64,000 bases of DNA from Marinobacter zhanjiangensis (GTDB lineage: Bacteria > Pseudomonadota > Gammaproteobacteria > Pseudomonadales > Oleiphilaceae): NCBI RefSeq assembly GCF_014651935.1, contig NZ_BMXV01000002.1, forward strand, positions 372,001 to 436,000, written 5' to 3'. Positions 41,736 to 50,264 of this stretch are shown here, one piece after another. The notes beneath the pieces were generated by a model. That model worked only from the letters and a program-made list of their open reading frames with translations. It was not told where the DNA came from and made no database searches. The number at the start of each line of letters is the position of its first letter. Within the stretch, counting starts at the first letter, position 1. Made by a program: the position numbers and the translations under genes.

Positions 41736-44700
41736 TGCTGCCATCCTCCTCGCTGTCGATTGCCTCACCGGCGCGGCTGACCAGTCCGTCGCAATAGGGA
41801 ACCTCATTGCCTGATCCCACGTCCAGCAGGGGCAGTAGGGCCACGACAGGGCTGGCGAGTGCAGCGAGTGCGACGCTGGTCCCTGCCCGCAGTGCAAGGC
41901 TGCCTTCGTTCAACCCGGGGGCAATGTTGTTAAGGGTGCCGCCGAGCTGTAGCGGCGTACCGGCCGAGAGCGGGCTCATGTCCTTTGGGTGGGCATGGAT
42001 GACCAGATCCAGTCGTTCCGTGTCCATGCTCACTGTTCCGGTGCCGGTGAATGTGGTATCGGTGGTATCGACGGCAAGGGTATCGAGTCTGATCAGACCT
42101 TCCCGCGCTTGCAGGTCCATGTAGGCGCAGTCTATGGGTATGGGATCACGCACAGTTAACCAGCTCAGGAATGCTTCAGCGACGTCAAGCCCCGCCAGTT
42201 CGACCATCAGGGCATTGAGCCTGCCTCCGGTCATGAGCATCACCAGGCCACCATCCGCCGACCCCAGCAGGTCAGCCACGGAAGCCCCGGTCACCCAGAA
42301 CTTGCCCTGGCCGCCGACAGTGCCGACAGTGCCTTCGGCAATGGACCATTCGCGCAGTGCCTCGCTGAGATTGACCGCTTTCGCCTCCAGTTGCAGGGTG
42401 CCTTCCGGTGGGGCCGGGGTGGTATCGAGGTCAAGGCTGAAATCCACGTGGCCATCGCCGACACCGAAACGAACCGGATCGAGTACGGCCAGGCCTTCGT
42501 TCAGCGTAAAGTCGATAACAACGTTGCTCAGTGGTATGCCCGCCGCCCGCACCGATTCTCCGCGGTAATGGACATCGGCTGTCAGTTTTCGCCAGTCGTC
42601 GGACACGAGGGGTTCATCCGGCAGGATATAGCGGTCGCCGGACGTTTCGGCGGAGTCTGTCGACCCGGATGTTCCGGGCTCCGCGCCAACCAGCCCACCG
42701 AGATCCTCGATATCCACGGATCTGGAGTTCAGGTCAGCTGTCAGTCGGGGCGGTCGGGAGTCCGTATCAAAGAATATCTGGCCACCGATGTCACTGTTGC
42801 CGACTTCGCCTGTGAGACTGGTGAATGCCCAGCGCTGGTCCTTGAGTGACAGGTCGCCAGACACTGAATACCGGGGCAGCTCCGGCAGGGGCAGCCCCAG
42901 CAGGCGGGTCAGGCGCTGGGGATTGGGCCCTTCCAGCTCAAGCCGGAGATCCAGCCCCTTGAGTGCCAGTGGTCGGAGTATGGAGCCCCGGATGTCGATC
43001 TGGCTGCCCACGATATCGCTCGACAGATCAAGGGCGTAAGGGCGTTCCGGGTCGCGGGCGTCCAGCAAAGGATCGCCTCGAAACGTCAGGGAAAAGGGCG
43101 CGCTGTCGTATTGGCCTTCGCCGTCAACATGGAACGCCTGCTCACCGGAACCCAGCCCCCGGGTCTGCAGGTTGAAGGTCATGTCCGTACCGGCCGGGCG
43201 ATCGGTGAATTGCAGCGCGGACGGCTCGAAGGCAAGTCGGCCGATAGAGGGCAGAAGCACATCCTGGCGCTGCTCGCCAGGGGCTGCCTCGGTGATTTGC
43301 AGGTCGAGCTCGCCCGACAGCTTGCCCAGGCGCTCCTCCATCGCAGTGAATGTATCGCCCAGCCGGCCCAGGGCGATGTCATCAAACCGGGCCCTGATGA
43401 CCCCGGAAGCTGGGCGGTCAGTGGCGTCCAGTACCAGGGTGCTGTCCCAGGAGCCGCCGGCGATATTAAAGGTCAGGGGTGTGATTTCGAGATTGCCTGA
43501 CCGCAGGCTTGCAGCCACGTCCAGATTCGCCAATTCCATTTCGTTGGTCAGCACCAGCGTGTCCGCTTGCAAGGCGAGTTCGCCATTGAAGGCCCGCAGG
43601 GCTGCCAGCGGCGACCCATTATCGGATGCGCCGGCACTGCTGGTGGAAGTAGCGGGGTTTTCGTCGCCGGCGATAAACCGGGCAAGCTCGATACGCCCCG
43701 CGTTCAGGTCGATGTCGACCCGGGGCGGGTCGGCGTTGGTGAAGTGAACCTCGCCAGCCAGTTCAGTGTCACCGAGGGTGCCATCCAGGGAGGTGACGGA
43801 CCAGCGCTGATTGTCACGACTCACACGGCCGGACAGGCGGTATTCAGGCAGCGGTGGCAGCACCGGCCCGACCCATTGCTCAAGGTCCCGTCCATCAGTG
43901 CCCTTGAGTACCAGTTTGCCGGTAAAGGTCGCAGGGGAGATGATCGCCCCCAGCCGGGTATCAGCCCAGGCCGTTAGCTGGCCGGATTGCGCGTGTGCCT
44001 TCAATGGATACGCCGCCAGGCCGTCCAGCAGCCGGGGAAACGGGGCTCCCTCGAGCGTCATGTCCAGCGGCTTACCCTCGAACCGGCCGGCGACCGAAAG
44101 CACGGGTGCAGGAGGCTCGCCAGCCCTCTTCAGAGTGAAGTCGAGATCGCTGACAGGCCCGGCCAGCTGTTCCGTTGTCTGATAGGTCGCCAGGGCCTTG
44201 CGAATTGCCAGGTAATTCAGCAATACCCGGGGTTTCAGGGAAGGCGATTGTGCAATCTGGTCAAGGCTGAGGTCGAACTCGGCATCAAGAATATGGCCCG
44301 CTTCCTGGTCCATACCCAGCTCTTGCAGGTCAACGCCGCGGCCATTGATCTGGGCATCGGCGGTAATGAAGTCCGGGGTGCTGGTCAGGCTCGCGGTGGC
44401 CTCGATGCGACCTCCGGCTATGCCGAAGCTCAGATTTTCGAGTATCAACCTGTGCCGGGCCAGGTCGACGTTGGCCTCGATATTGTCCAGGGTGACCGGC
44501 TGCAGACTCATCTTGCCCACCGTCAGCCGCAGGTTGCCCGCCATTGCCGGTAAAACCGGTATTGAAATGCCGGTCTCATCGGATGGTTCCGGTGGTGTCG
44601 GCATGGCGGCCAGAAATTCGGGAACGTTGATGGAGGGCGAGTGCAGCTCACCGTCCACAATAGGCGGACTGGTCCCGGTATCCAGATCCAGCTGACCGGT

Positions 44701-45420
44701 GATCTCGACGTCGTTTACCCGGGCCTGGATATTGCTCAGTTGCCATTGGCCATCGGTGAACCCCGCAAGGTAATCGGCAGACAGTTCTACAGGCAGCCCC
44801 TGGCCCTCGTCACCAGTGCCAGGGCTGGCCACGGCCTCCACTGAAATACTGTCCCTGGATACTTGCAGAGAGGGCAGCGACAGAACCCTCGCGGTATCGG
44901 TTCCCGGGGCCAGATAACGAATCTCTGCTTCCGACACGTTAAGCTGCCGGATCGTGACGGGTGGGCCGCCGCTGTCAGGGTCTTTATCGCCCGTTTCCCC
45001 GGTCTGCCCCGATGACGTCATGGCCGGCAGCAGCCAGTTGCCGGGCTTTTGATCTCGGTCTTCCAGGTACAGGGTGGGGTTCGTTATGTCGACCTCGTCC
45101 AGCACCAGATCCCCACTGATCAGGTTAGTGACCGAGGGCGTGATCTCAAGCTTCCGGATCGTGAGCATCTCGGGCGCCTGCGCCCAGTCAGCGTTGGCGA
45201 AGGCAAGTTGTTCCAGTTCGATATGAGGACGGGGCAGCAGGCCCAGGTACACGTCACCCCTGATCTCCAGGTTGCGACCGGTGGCTGCTTCAACACGTTC
45301 GGTGATGGGGGCTTTGAGGAAGTTCCATGGCATCAGCGTCACCACCACAACGGTGACGACAAGCAATGCAACTATGCCTGCCAGCACCCATCCCAGAGTC
45401 TTGAGCAGTGCTTTTGGCAT
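41710..45420 (-). CDS. AsmA family envelope protein
   Basis: Very large AsmA-like protein (1236 aa) with one N-terminal membrane helix (GWVLAGIVALLVVTVVVVTLMPW) and a long periplasmic beta-rich body. The N-terminal motif (GDVYLGLLPRPHIELEQLAFANADW) and repeated DLNAGRIELARFIAG-type segments are typical of AsmA/YhdP/TamB-group proteins, which move phospholipids between membranes. Usual AsmA length is about 600-700; the extra length suggests a duplicated repeat core. I chose ATG at 45420 (AAAGGA about 10 bp upstream); the open frame runs on to 45723 without support. The C-terminal part (GTLNNIAPGLNEGSLALRAG) belongs to the AsmA C-terminal domain. Confidence 0.88.
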   Translation of the reverse strand: MPKALLKTLGWVLAGIVALLVVTVVVVTLMPWNFLKAPITERVEAATGRNLEIRGDVYLGLLPRPHIELEQLAFANADWAQAPEMLTIRKLEITPSVTNLISGDLVLDEVDITNPTLYLEDRDQKPGNWLLPAMTSSGQTGETGDKDPDSGGPPVTIRQLNVSEAEIRYLAPGTDTARVLSLPSLQVSRDSISVEAVASPGTGDEGQGLPVELSADYLAGFTDGQWQLSNIQARVNDVEITGQLDLDTGTSPPIVDGELHSPSINVPEFLAAMPTPPEPSDETGISIPVLPAMAGNLRLTVGKMSLQPVTLDNIEANVDLARHRLILENLSFGIAGGRIEATASLTSTPDFITADAQINGRGVDLQELGMDQEAGHILDAEFDLSLDQIAQSPSLKPRVLLNYLAIRKALATYQTTEQLAGPVSDLDFTLKRAGEPPAPVLSVAGRFEGKPLDMTLEGAPFPRLLDGLAAYPLKAHAQSGQLTAWADTRLGAIISPATFTGKLVLKGTDGRDLEQWVGPVLPPLPEYRLSGRVSRDNQRWSVTSLDGTLGDTELAGEVHFTNADPPRVDIDLNAGRIELARFIAGDENPATSTSSAGASDNGSPLAALRAFNGELALQADTLVLTNEMELANLDVAASLRSGNLEITPLTFNIAGGSWDSTLVLDATDRPASGVIRARFDDIALGRLGDTFTAMEERLGKLSGELDLQITEAAPGEQRQDVLLPSIGRLAFEPSALQFTDRPAGTDMTFNLQTRGLGSGEQAFHVDGEGQYDSAPFSLTFRGDPLLDARDPERPYALDLSSDIVGSQIDIRGSILRPLALKGLDLRLELEGPNPQRLTRLLGLPLPELPRYSVSGDLSLKDQRWAFTSLTGEVGNSDIGGQIFFDTDSRPPRLTADLNSRSVDIEDLGGLVGAEPGTSGSTDSAETSGDRYILPDEPLVSDDWRKLTADVHYRGESVRAAGIPLSNVVIDFTLNEGLAVLDPVRFGVGDGHVDFSLDLDTTPAPPEGTLQLEAKAVNLSEALREWSIAEGTVGTVGGQGKFWVTGASVADLLGSADGGLVMLMTGGRLNALMVELAGLDVAEAFLSWLTVRDPIPIDCAYMDLQAREGLIRLDTLAVDTTDTTFTGTGTVSMDTERLDLVIHAHPKDMSPLSAGTPLQLGGTLNNIAPGLNEGSLALRAGTSVALAALASPVVALLPLLDVGSGNEVPYCDGLVSRAGEAIDSEEDGSNETGNGEI

Positions 45421-45556
45421 TGTCGGGTAGTCCTTTGGTATTTTACTCAACATAGTCAAAGGGGGCCGCGTTGACCAGTTAGCGGTCTTTGAATGCAGGC
45501 CTCTGATGGAGGCTCGGCGGTGCGGTACTGACGTATCAGTCACCGATGAAACGACA

Positions 45557-46060
45557 TCAGCCTTCCGGGGTCTGGCCCCGCAGCTCGGGAAACAGGTCTG
45601 CCAGGGCTCGTTGCATCCGCTTGACGTGACTGCCAGGCCAGTAGATGCGGCCACAGCCAGGGCAGGCGAGGAAGGGGCCGGGCATGCTCCGCGAACGCTG
45701 CGGCACCCTTGTATCAATCTCATGGGGGGTAGCGGATCGCAGCCGGGAGTTGCAGATCAGGCAACGGTTAAAAAGATCAGCTGTTGGTTCGATGTCGTAC
45801 TCGTCCGACACTTCGCCAAGCTGTTCCAGTGGTTTACTGGAGGAGAGTAGCAGGCCCCGGTGAGGGCGGAGGTAGGTGATCAGGTGCCGGTCCCGGGTCA
45901 GCAGGATGCGGTCCTCGTTGTCGGCAATGGCCACCAGATCATGATCGTCAATGCCCGGCTGATAGACCGTATCGAATCCCAGTGCCCGCAGCCAACGGGC
46001 CAGACGGCCAAGCATGGCGTCTGCCGCGAAGGCCGGCGGGGCGTGGTGAGACGACGTCAC
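45557..46060 (-). CDS. Mut7-C RNase-like protein with zinc ribbon
   Basis: Protein of 167 aa matching the Mut7-C family, a PIN-related predicted RNase domain with a C-terminal zinc ribbon. Residues 8-60 carry the PIN-like core (DAMLGRLARWLRALGFDTVY, TRDRHLITYL), and the metal site is formed by CLIC near the middle and CPGCGRIYWPG near the end. The GTG start at 46060 overlaps the stop of the upstream gene by 4 bp (GTGA). Characterised functions are few; a role in RNA decay or quality control is possible. Confidence 0.8.
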   Translation of the reverse strand: MTSSHHAPPAFAADAMLGRLARWLRALGFDTVYQPGIDDHDLVAIADNEDRILLTRDRHLITYLRPHRGLLLSSSKPLEQLGEVSDEYDIEPTADLFNRCLICNSRLRSATPHEIDTRVPQRSRSMPGPFLACPGCGRIYWPGSHVKRMQRALADLFPELRGQTPEG

Positions 46061-46905
46061 AGGCCCAGTTCATCACTGAACAGGACGTTGCCGAGACCCA
46101 GCACGATCCGGTCGACGGCGTCCTCTGCAGAATCCCCATCTGGTTCAGTGTCTGATTCCTGGCGAACCGCGTGAAGCAGGTCCAGCAGCCGGATCATCAG
46201 GTCCACCGGTGCGAACTGATCTGGCGAATCGGTAATCGACTGGTGAACGTAGCCAAGCGCATTATCGACGATGACCGCCCGGGAGTGACCCATACCCTCC
46301 GTGGTGAGGTGGCGACAGGATTCATACCGCTCTTCCCGTTCCAGTCGCAGGGCCTCCTTGCACACTTCCCGGGACTGTTCGGGCGATGACGGGTCACGTA
46401 CCAGCGCGGCCAGCCGGAGTTCCACGGTGCCTTCCTGACGCTGCTCCTCGTATTCGTGCTGTACCGTGTCCCGAGCCTGGGGCAGGAATTTCCGGATGGC
46501 GTTGTGCCTCGCCTCTTCAAGCTCGGCTTTCTCGGCGGTGTTGATCAGCGTGGAGACGAGCTGGAGGCAGTGGACGAGATAATCCCATAATTCGATGGGA
46601 ATGCGGTCCGGTTCGGTCGGTAATACGCGGCATACAGAGGAGAATTCGAAATAGAGACTGGTGATCTCATGTTCCGGGAATCCAGAGCAGTGGATGATCC
46701 GTGCCAGCCCCACCCGGTCCATGTCGGCCAGCAAATGCGGAGCCAGTAGCAGGACGTAGTGTCGGGCACCTGTGGACAGCGGCTTATCGATAGCGACGAC
46801 CTCTGTTTCTGCCGTGTTTCGTGGGACACGTTCCAGTATCAGTCTATACCGCTCTTTGAGCCGTGACAAAGTGAACCCGGATGACCCGCGCGGTTTGACC
46901 CGCAA
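46057..46905 (-). CDS. Uncharacterised protein coupled to Mut7-C
   Basis: Mostly helical, acidic protein (282 aa or shorter) that I do not recognise. No membrane helix or signal peptide is seen. The C-terminal 60 residues include RLLDLLHAVRQE and a Glu/Asp-rich tail. The start is uncertain: TTG at 46905 is the only wide start in frame, with no ribosome site; another TTG at about residue 13 or ATG at residue 62 are alternatives. Translational coupling (GTGA) to the Mut7-C gene suggests a shared function. Confidence 0.6.
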   Translation of the reverse strand: MRVKPRGSSGFTLSRLKERYRLILERVPRNTAETEVVAIDKPLSTGARHYVLLLAPHLLADMDRVGLARIIHCSGFPEHEITSLYFEFSSVCRVLPTEPDRIPIELWDYLVHCLQLVSTLINTAEKAELEEARHNAIRKFLPQARDTVQHEYEEQRQEGTVELRLAALVRDPSSPEQSREVCKEALRLEREERYESCRHLTTEGMGHSRAVIVDNALGYVHQSITDSPDQFAPVDLMIRLLDLLHAVRQESDTEPDGDSAEDAVDRIVLGLGNVLFSDELGL

Positions 46906-47099
46906 CCAAAGCCAGGGAAAGCTCGCGAAGTCGTAAACATGGGGCTATAACTTCATCGACGGCGGTCTACCTGCAACCAATGACGATGGCCCTCTTGATT
47001 CAGGTCAGGTGGGTAAGCCTCTTGAACAGGTTAGCATTGTCCATCAAGCTGTCTGTCATACAGGTTTTTATGCACCGGCCGGAGAAGAAGGAGACGGCT

Positions 47100-47519
47100 A
47101 TGTACAAAAAAGTATTGGTACCCGTTGATATTGCCCACCTGGACCAGATTACCAAAGCGCTGAACACATCCATTGATATTGCGAAGCACTACAAGGCCAC
47201 CCTGCATTATGTGACGGTGACCAACCGGACACCATCGTCCGTGGCTCACAATACCCGTGAGCTGGAGGACGAACTGCGCCTGTTTGCCGAAGAGCAGGGC
47301 AAGGACCACGGCATCGACACCACATACTCGTTGATAGAGACCCCGGATACCGCGGTTGAACTGGATAAGAGGCTGGAACAGGAGGTCGAGAAAACCGGCG
47401 CAGACCTGATCGTTATGGCCTCCCACAAGCCGGGCATTGGCGACAAGCTGCATTTCATCCACTCGAATGCCGCCAAACTGGTCAGGGATACGGATATTTC
47501 GGTGTTTGTCGTACGTTGA
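47100..47519 (+). CDS. Universal stress protein (single domain)
   Basis: UspA-like protein (139 aa). It opens MYKKVLVPVDIAHLDQ, and the ATP-binding region is DLIVMASHKPG...SNAAKLVRDTDISVFVVR, where the usual G-x2-G-x9-G(S/T) motif is only partly kept. AGGAGAC lies 4-8 bp before the ATG. The gene is alone between the unknown gene at 46057-46905 and the convergent YciC-like gene. Its exact stress signal is unknown. Confidence 0.88.
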   Translation: MYKKVLVPVDIAHLDQITKALNTSIDIAKHYKATLHYVTVTNRTPSSVAHNTRELEDELRLFAEEQGKDHGIDTTYSLIETPDTAVELDKRLEQEVEKTGADLIVMASHKPGIGDKLHFIHSNAAKLVRDTDISVFVVR

Positions 47520-47675
47520 TGGCCGATTGTTCCGTCGTCTGACGGTTTGAATACCTTTGCAGACCGGGACACGGGCGTTCCGGCCTCTGCTGGCGTATCC
47601 CCCCGCGTGTCCCAGCCGGCGTTACTGCCACTGTACAGTCAGACTGCTTGCCACTGATGATATCGGTGCCCCCCT

Positions 47676-48371
47676 TCAGTTGACGTTCTGATCGTTCCCG
47701 GACGGTGCTTGCGGGTTCACCAGATCGTAAATGCGAAGCGCAAAAATGGTATAGAGGGCGCCAAAGAGTGAAACCAGGACAGACAGCACGCTGGAGGTTG
47801 CCCAGTACACCAGGCTGCCCGGACTGAAGAGATACTCGAGCAATACGTACGGCGAATACAGGGCAACGGTAATCAGGATGAACCCGCCCGCCAGAAACCA
47901 CATGTGCTCCCCGGTTAGTTGCCAGCTTTTGCCAATGGCATCGACGGGGCCCTCGCCTTTCAGAAGCAGTTCGAATTCGGAGAACGCGAGCCGCGCCGCA
48001 AGGAAAATGCCGGGGATGATCAGCAGGAACAGGCCGAACATAACAGCGGAACCAACCAGCACCGTCATCATCAGATAGCGACTCCAGTTGGCCCATGCCA
48101 TCCGCCATGCGGTGTTGTTGTCGATGGGGTCGCGCCGGAGTACAGACACAATATAGAAAACCAGGCCGGCGGCATAAACCGGATAGATCATCAGCCCGAT
48201 GATCATCAGTATCAGCTGGTCAGCAAGCGTAATGGCGTCACTGACAATGAAGTGTTGATAGACGGCGGCAAATATCTCGAAGGGTATGATGATGGGCAGG
48301 ATAATGGCGGCGATCGCAGCAAAGTGATTCCTGAAAAATACGATGCTGTCCGATATCAGTGTGCTGAACAT
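47676..48371 (-). CDS. YciC-like inner-membrane protein
   Basis: Integral membrane protein (231 aa) with about six helices, resembling the UPF0259/YciC family. Key segments are FAAIAAIILPIIIPFEIFAA, QLILMIIGLMIYPVYAAGL, LLIIPGIFLAARLAFSEF and LVYWATSSVLSVLVSLFGALY. AGGA lies 6 bp before the ATG. Function unknown. The gap toward the USP gene (47520-47675) contains an inverted repeat GGGACACG/CGTGTCCC (47566-47573, 47606-47613). Confidence 0.75.
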   Translation of the reverse strand: MFSTLISDSIVFFRNHFAAIAAIILPIIIPFEIFAAVYQHFIVSDAITLADQLILMIIGLMIYPVYAAGLVFYIVSVLRRDPIDNNTAWRMAWANWSRYLMMTVLVGSAVMFGLFLLIIPGIFLAARLAFSEFELLLKGEGPVDAIGKSWQLTGEHMWFLAGGFILITVALYSPYVLLEYLFSPGSLVYWATSSVLSVLVSLFGALYTIFALRIYDLVNPQAPSGNDQNVN

Positions 48372-48540
48372 CCGGGGTCCTGCTGTTGACTCGTGTGTCC
48401 CTGAGGGAATGAATCGGGACTATAACATGGACGGAAGTGCGGGATAGAGCAGCCCGGCGGTTCCGGACTGACCTGTACATCAGCGGGACGGGCGGGGGTG
48501 TTGATGGTCCCCGGCACCGGCCCGAATCAGTCAGCGGCTG

Positions 48541-49320
48541 CTACGCCAGCCTCGCATAAGCGTGACCACCATCCACGGCAATGGTGTCGCCGACCACGTA
48601 ATCGCCTGCTCTTGAGGCGAGGTAGATGGCTGCACCTGCCATATCCTCATCGTTGCCAACGCGCCCCAGTGGCGTCTTTCTGGCAACCTCATCGGCCTCA
48701 TCCCGGGCTGTACGGTTCATCTCGGAGGGGAAGGGCCCTGGCGCGATACCCGATACCACGATGCGGTCTTCAACCAGCCGGGCCGCGATACGGCGGGTCA
48801 GGAAAATCAGGCCTGACTTGGAGGCGTGGTAGGAATAGGTTTCCAGCGGGTTCAGGCGAATGCCGTCAATGGAGCAGATATTGATTACCTTGGCCGGCTG
48901 GCGGTCTGACGCGGCGGCTTTGAGCATGCCGTGCAGGGCCTGGGTGAGGAAGAACGGTGACTTCAGGTTCAGATCCATCACCTTGTCCCAGCCATGTTCG
49001 GGAAACTCATCAAAGTCGGCACCCCAGGCGGCCCCGGCATTATTGACCAGAATGTCCAGGTGATCTTCCCGGGAACTGAGTTCTTCGGTCAGTGCCTTGC
49101 AGCCGTCCACGGTGGACAGGTCCATGGGCAGGGAAATACAGCGGCCATTGCCTTGCGAGAGTTCCTCGGCGGCGGCATCGCACTGGTCTGCCTTGCGTGA
49201 CGAGATATAGACCTTCGCGCCCTGGGCGATAAAGCCGGCAGCAATCATCTTGCCGATGCCCCGGGAACCACCGGTGACCAGCGCCGTGCGGCCTTCAAGG
49301 GAAAACAGGTTTTCAAACAT
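48541..49320 (-). CDS. SDR family oxidoreductase, RhlG-like
   Basis: NAD(P)-dependent short-chain dehydrogenase (259 aa). The cofactor motif is TGGSRGIG, followed by NNAGAAWG, the catalytic Ser in NICSIDGIR and YSYHASK (Tyr and Lys), and GPFPSEM. The overall pattern (FSLEGRTALVTGGSRGIGKMIAAGFIAQGAKVYI) resembles RhlG, a beta-ketoacyl reductase-like protein. ATG at 49320 has GGAG 7 bp upstream; a TTG just before it is less likely. Confidence 0.88.
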   Translation of the reverse strand: MFENLFSLEGRTALVTGGSRGIGKMIAAGFIAQGAKVYISSRKADQCDAAAEELSQGNGRCISLPMDLSTVDGCKALTEELSSREDHLDILVNNAGAAWGADFDEFPEHGWDKVMDLNLKSPFFLTQALHGMLKAAASDRQPAKVINICSIDGIRLNPLETYSYHASKSGLIFLTRRIAARLVEDRIVVSGIAPGPFPSEMNRTARDEADEVARKTPLGRVGNDEDMAGAAIYLASRAGDYVVGDTIAVDGGHAYARLA

Positions 49321-49450
49321 CAAGGTTGCTCCAGATTGTCGTTATGGGTAAGTGACCGTGTTTCGGGATCAGGCATGCCGATCAAGGCACGGTCCGGCAA
49401 CATAGCGAACCCATTCTGACGGTTTCCGGGCTGGATGAGAAGTTGTTGAT

Positions 49451-50116
49451 TTATCCGTTCGGTTGCGCCACCGGAAGATGTCCGGTCTTGACCCAGATAA
49501 CCGTCTCCTGCTCCACGAACGGGTGGTGCTGGCTCAGATGGGGGCTGCGCAGCCAGGTTCCGGCCGGGTAATGGCCGTGTTCGTCGCGGAATTCACCGGA
49601 CAGTACGAAAATCTCCTCGCCGCCAAAGTGACGGTGGGGCTGAAAATGTTCCCCCGCCGGCCATTTCACCAGGGCCACATGCTCGTGTTCGAAATCGTGC
49701 AGGGGCATGACCTGCAGGCCACCCTGACCGGGTAGCCATGGCGCGGAGTATGTGTCTACCCGAACGGTCTGCAGGTCACGGGGATCAAACTGGTGCAGCT
49801 TGACCAGCAGGGTACAGCCTTCACGGGAGAAGGGCGCATGGCCACTGCCGGGCGGATTGCGCAGGTAGGTGCCGGCGGGGTAGTCGCAGGTTTCATCGGA
49901 AAAGACTCCCTCCAGTACCAGGATTTCCTCTCCCAGTGGGTGCTCGTGGTGATCAAAGCTGGCGCCGGGCTCATAGCGCACCACGGAGGTAGCGTGCCCG
50001 CGCTCAGCCTCCTCCCGGGCCAGGGGCTTGCGCAGAACGCCGCCAGCAGGGCTGGGTACCCAGTCCCGCTGGTTGGTGTCTATCACTACCCGTTTTGAGA
50101 AATCCATATTGAGCAT
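49451..50116 (-). CDS. Bicupin protein, ChrR-like
   Basis: Two cupin domains in 221 aa. The first has EPGASFDHHEHPLGEEILVL and the second PAGEHFQPHRHFGGEEIFVL, each with the H-x-H-x-E type metal ligands, followed by YPAGTYLRNPPGS and YPAGTWLRSPHLS. These resemble ChrR/anti-sigma-type cupins, but there is no neighbouring ECF sigma gene. ATG at 50116 has GGAG 6 bp upstream. Could be an oxygenase or a sensor; unknown. Confidence 0.82.
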   Translation of the reverse strand: MLNMDFSKRVVIDTNQRDWVPSPAGGVLRKPLAREEAERGHATSVVRYEPGASFDHHEHPLGEEILVLEGVFSDETCDYPAGTYLRNPPGSGHAPFSREGCTLLVKLHQFDPRDLQTVRVDTYSAPWLPGQGGLQVMPLHDFEHEHVALVKWPAGEHFQPHRHFGGEEIFVLSGEFRDEHGHYPAGTWLRSPHLSQHHPFVEQETVIWVKTGHLPVAQPNG

Positions 50117-50264
50117 TATCGGCTCCGGTCTTTGTTGAACAGGGTGTTACGTGAAAGTAACCCCGGTGGATGCCAAAACCGCTGAACGGATTATTCCCCA
50201 CCTGGCAGGTGGAGAAGATCGGCGAGTCCGCAACCGGGCAGTAGCCCGGCCCGGTACTCCCGTT

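Noticed and set aside
45421..45723. Extended start for the AsmA protein
   Set aside because: No ribosome site, and the membrane anchor typical of AsmA begins just after the ATG at 45420.
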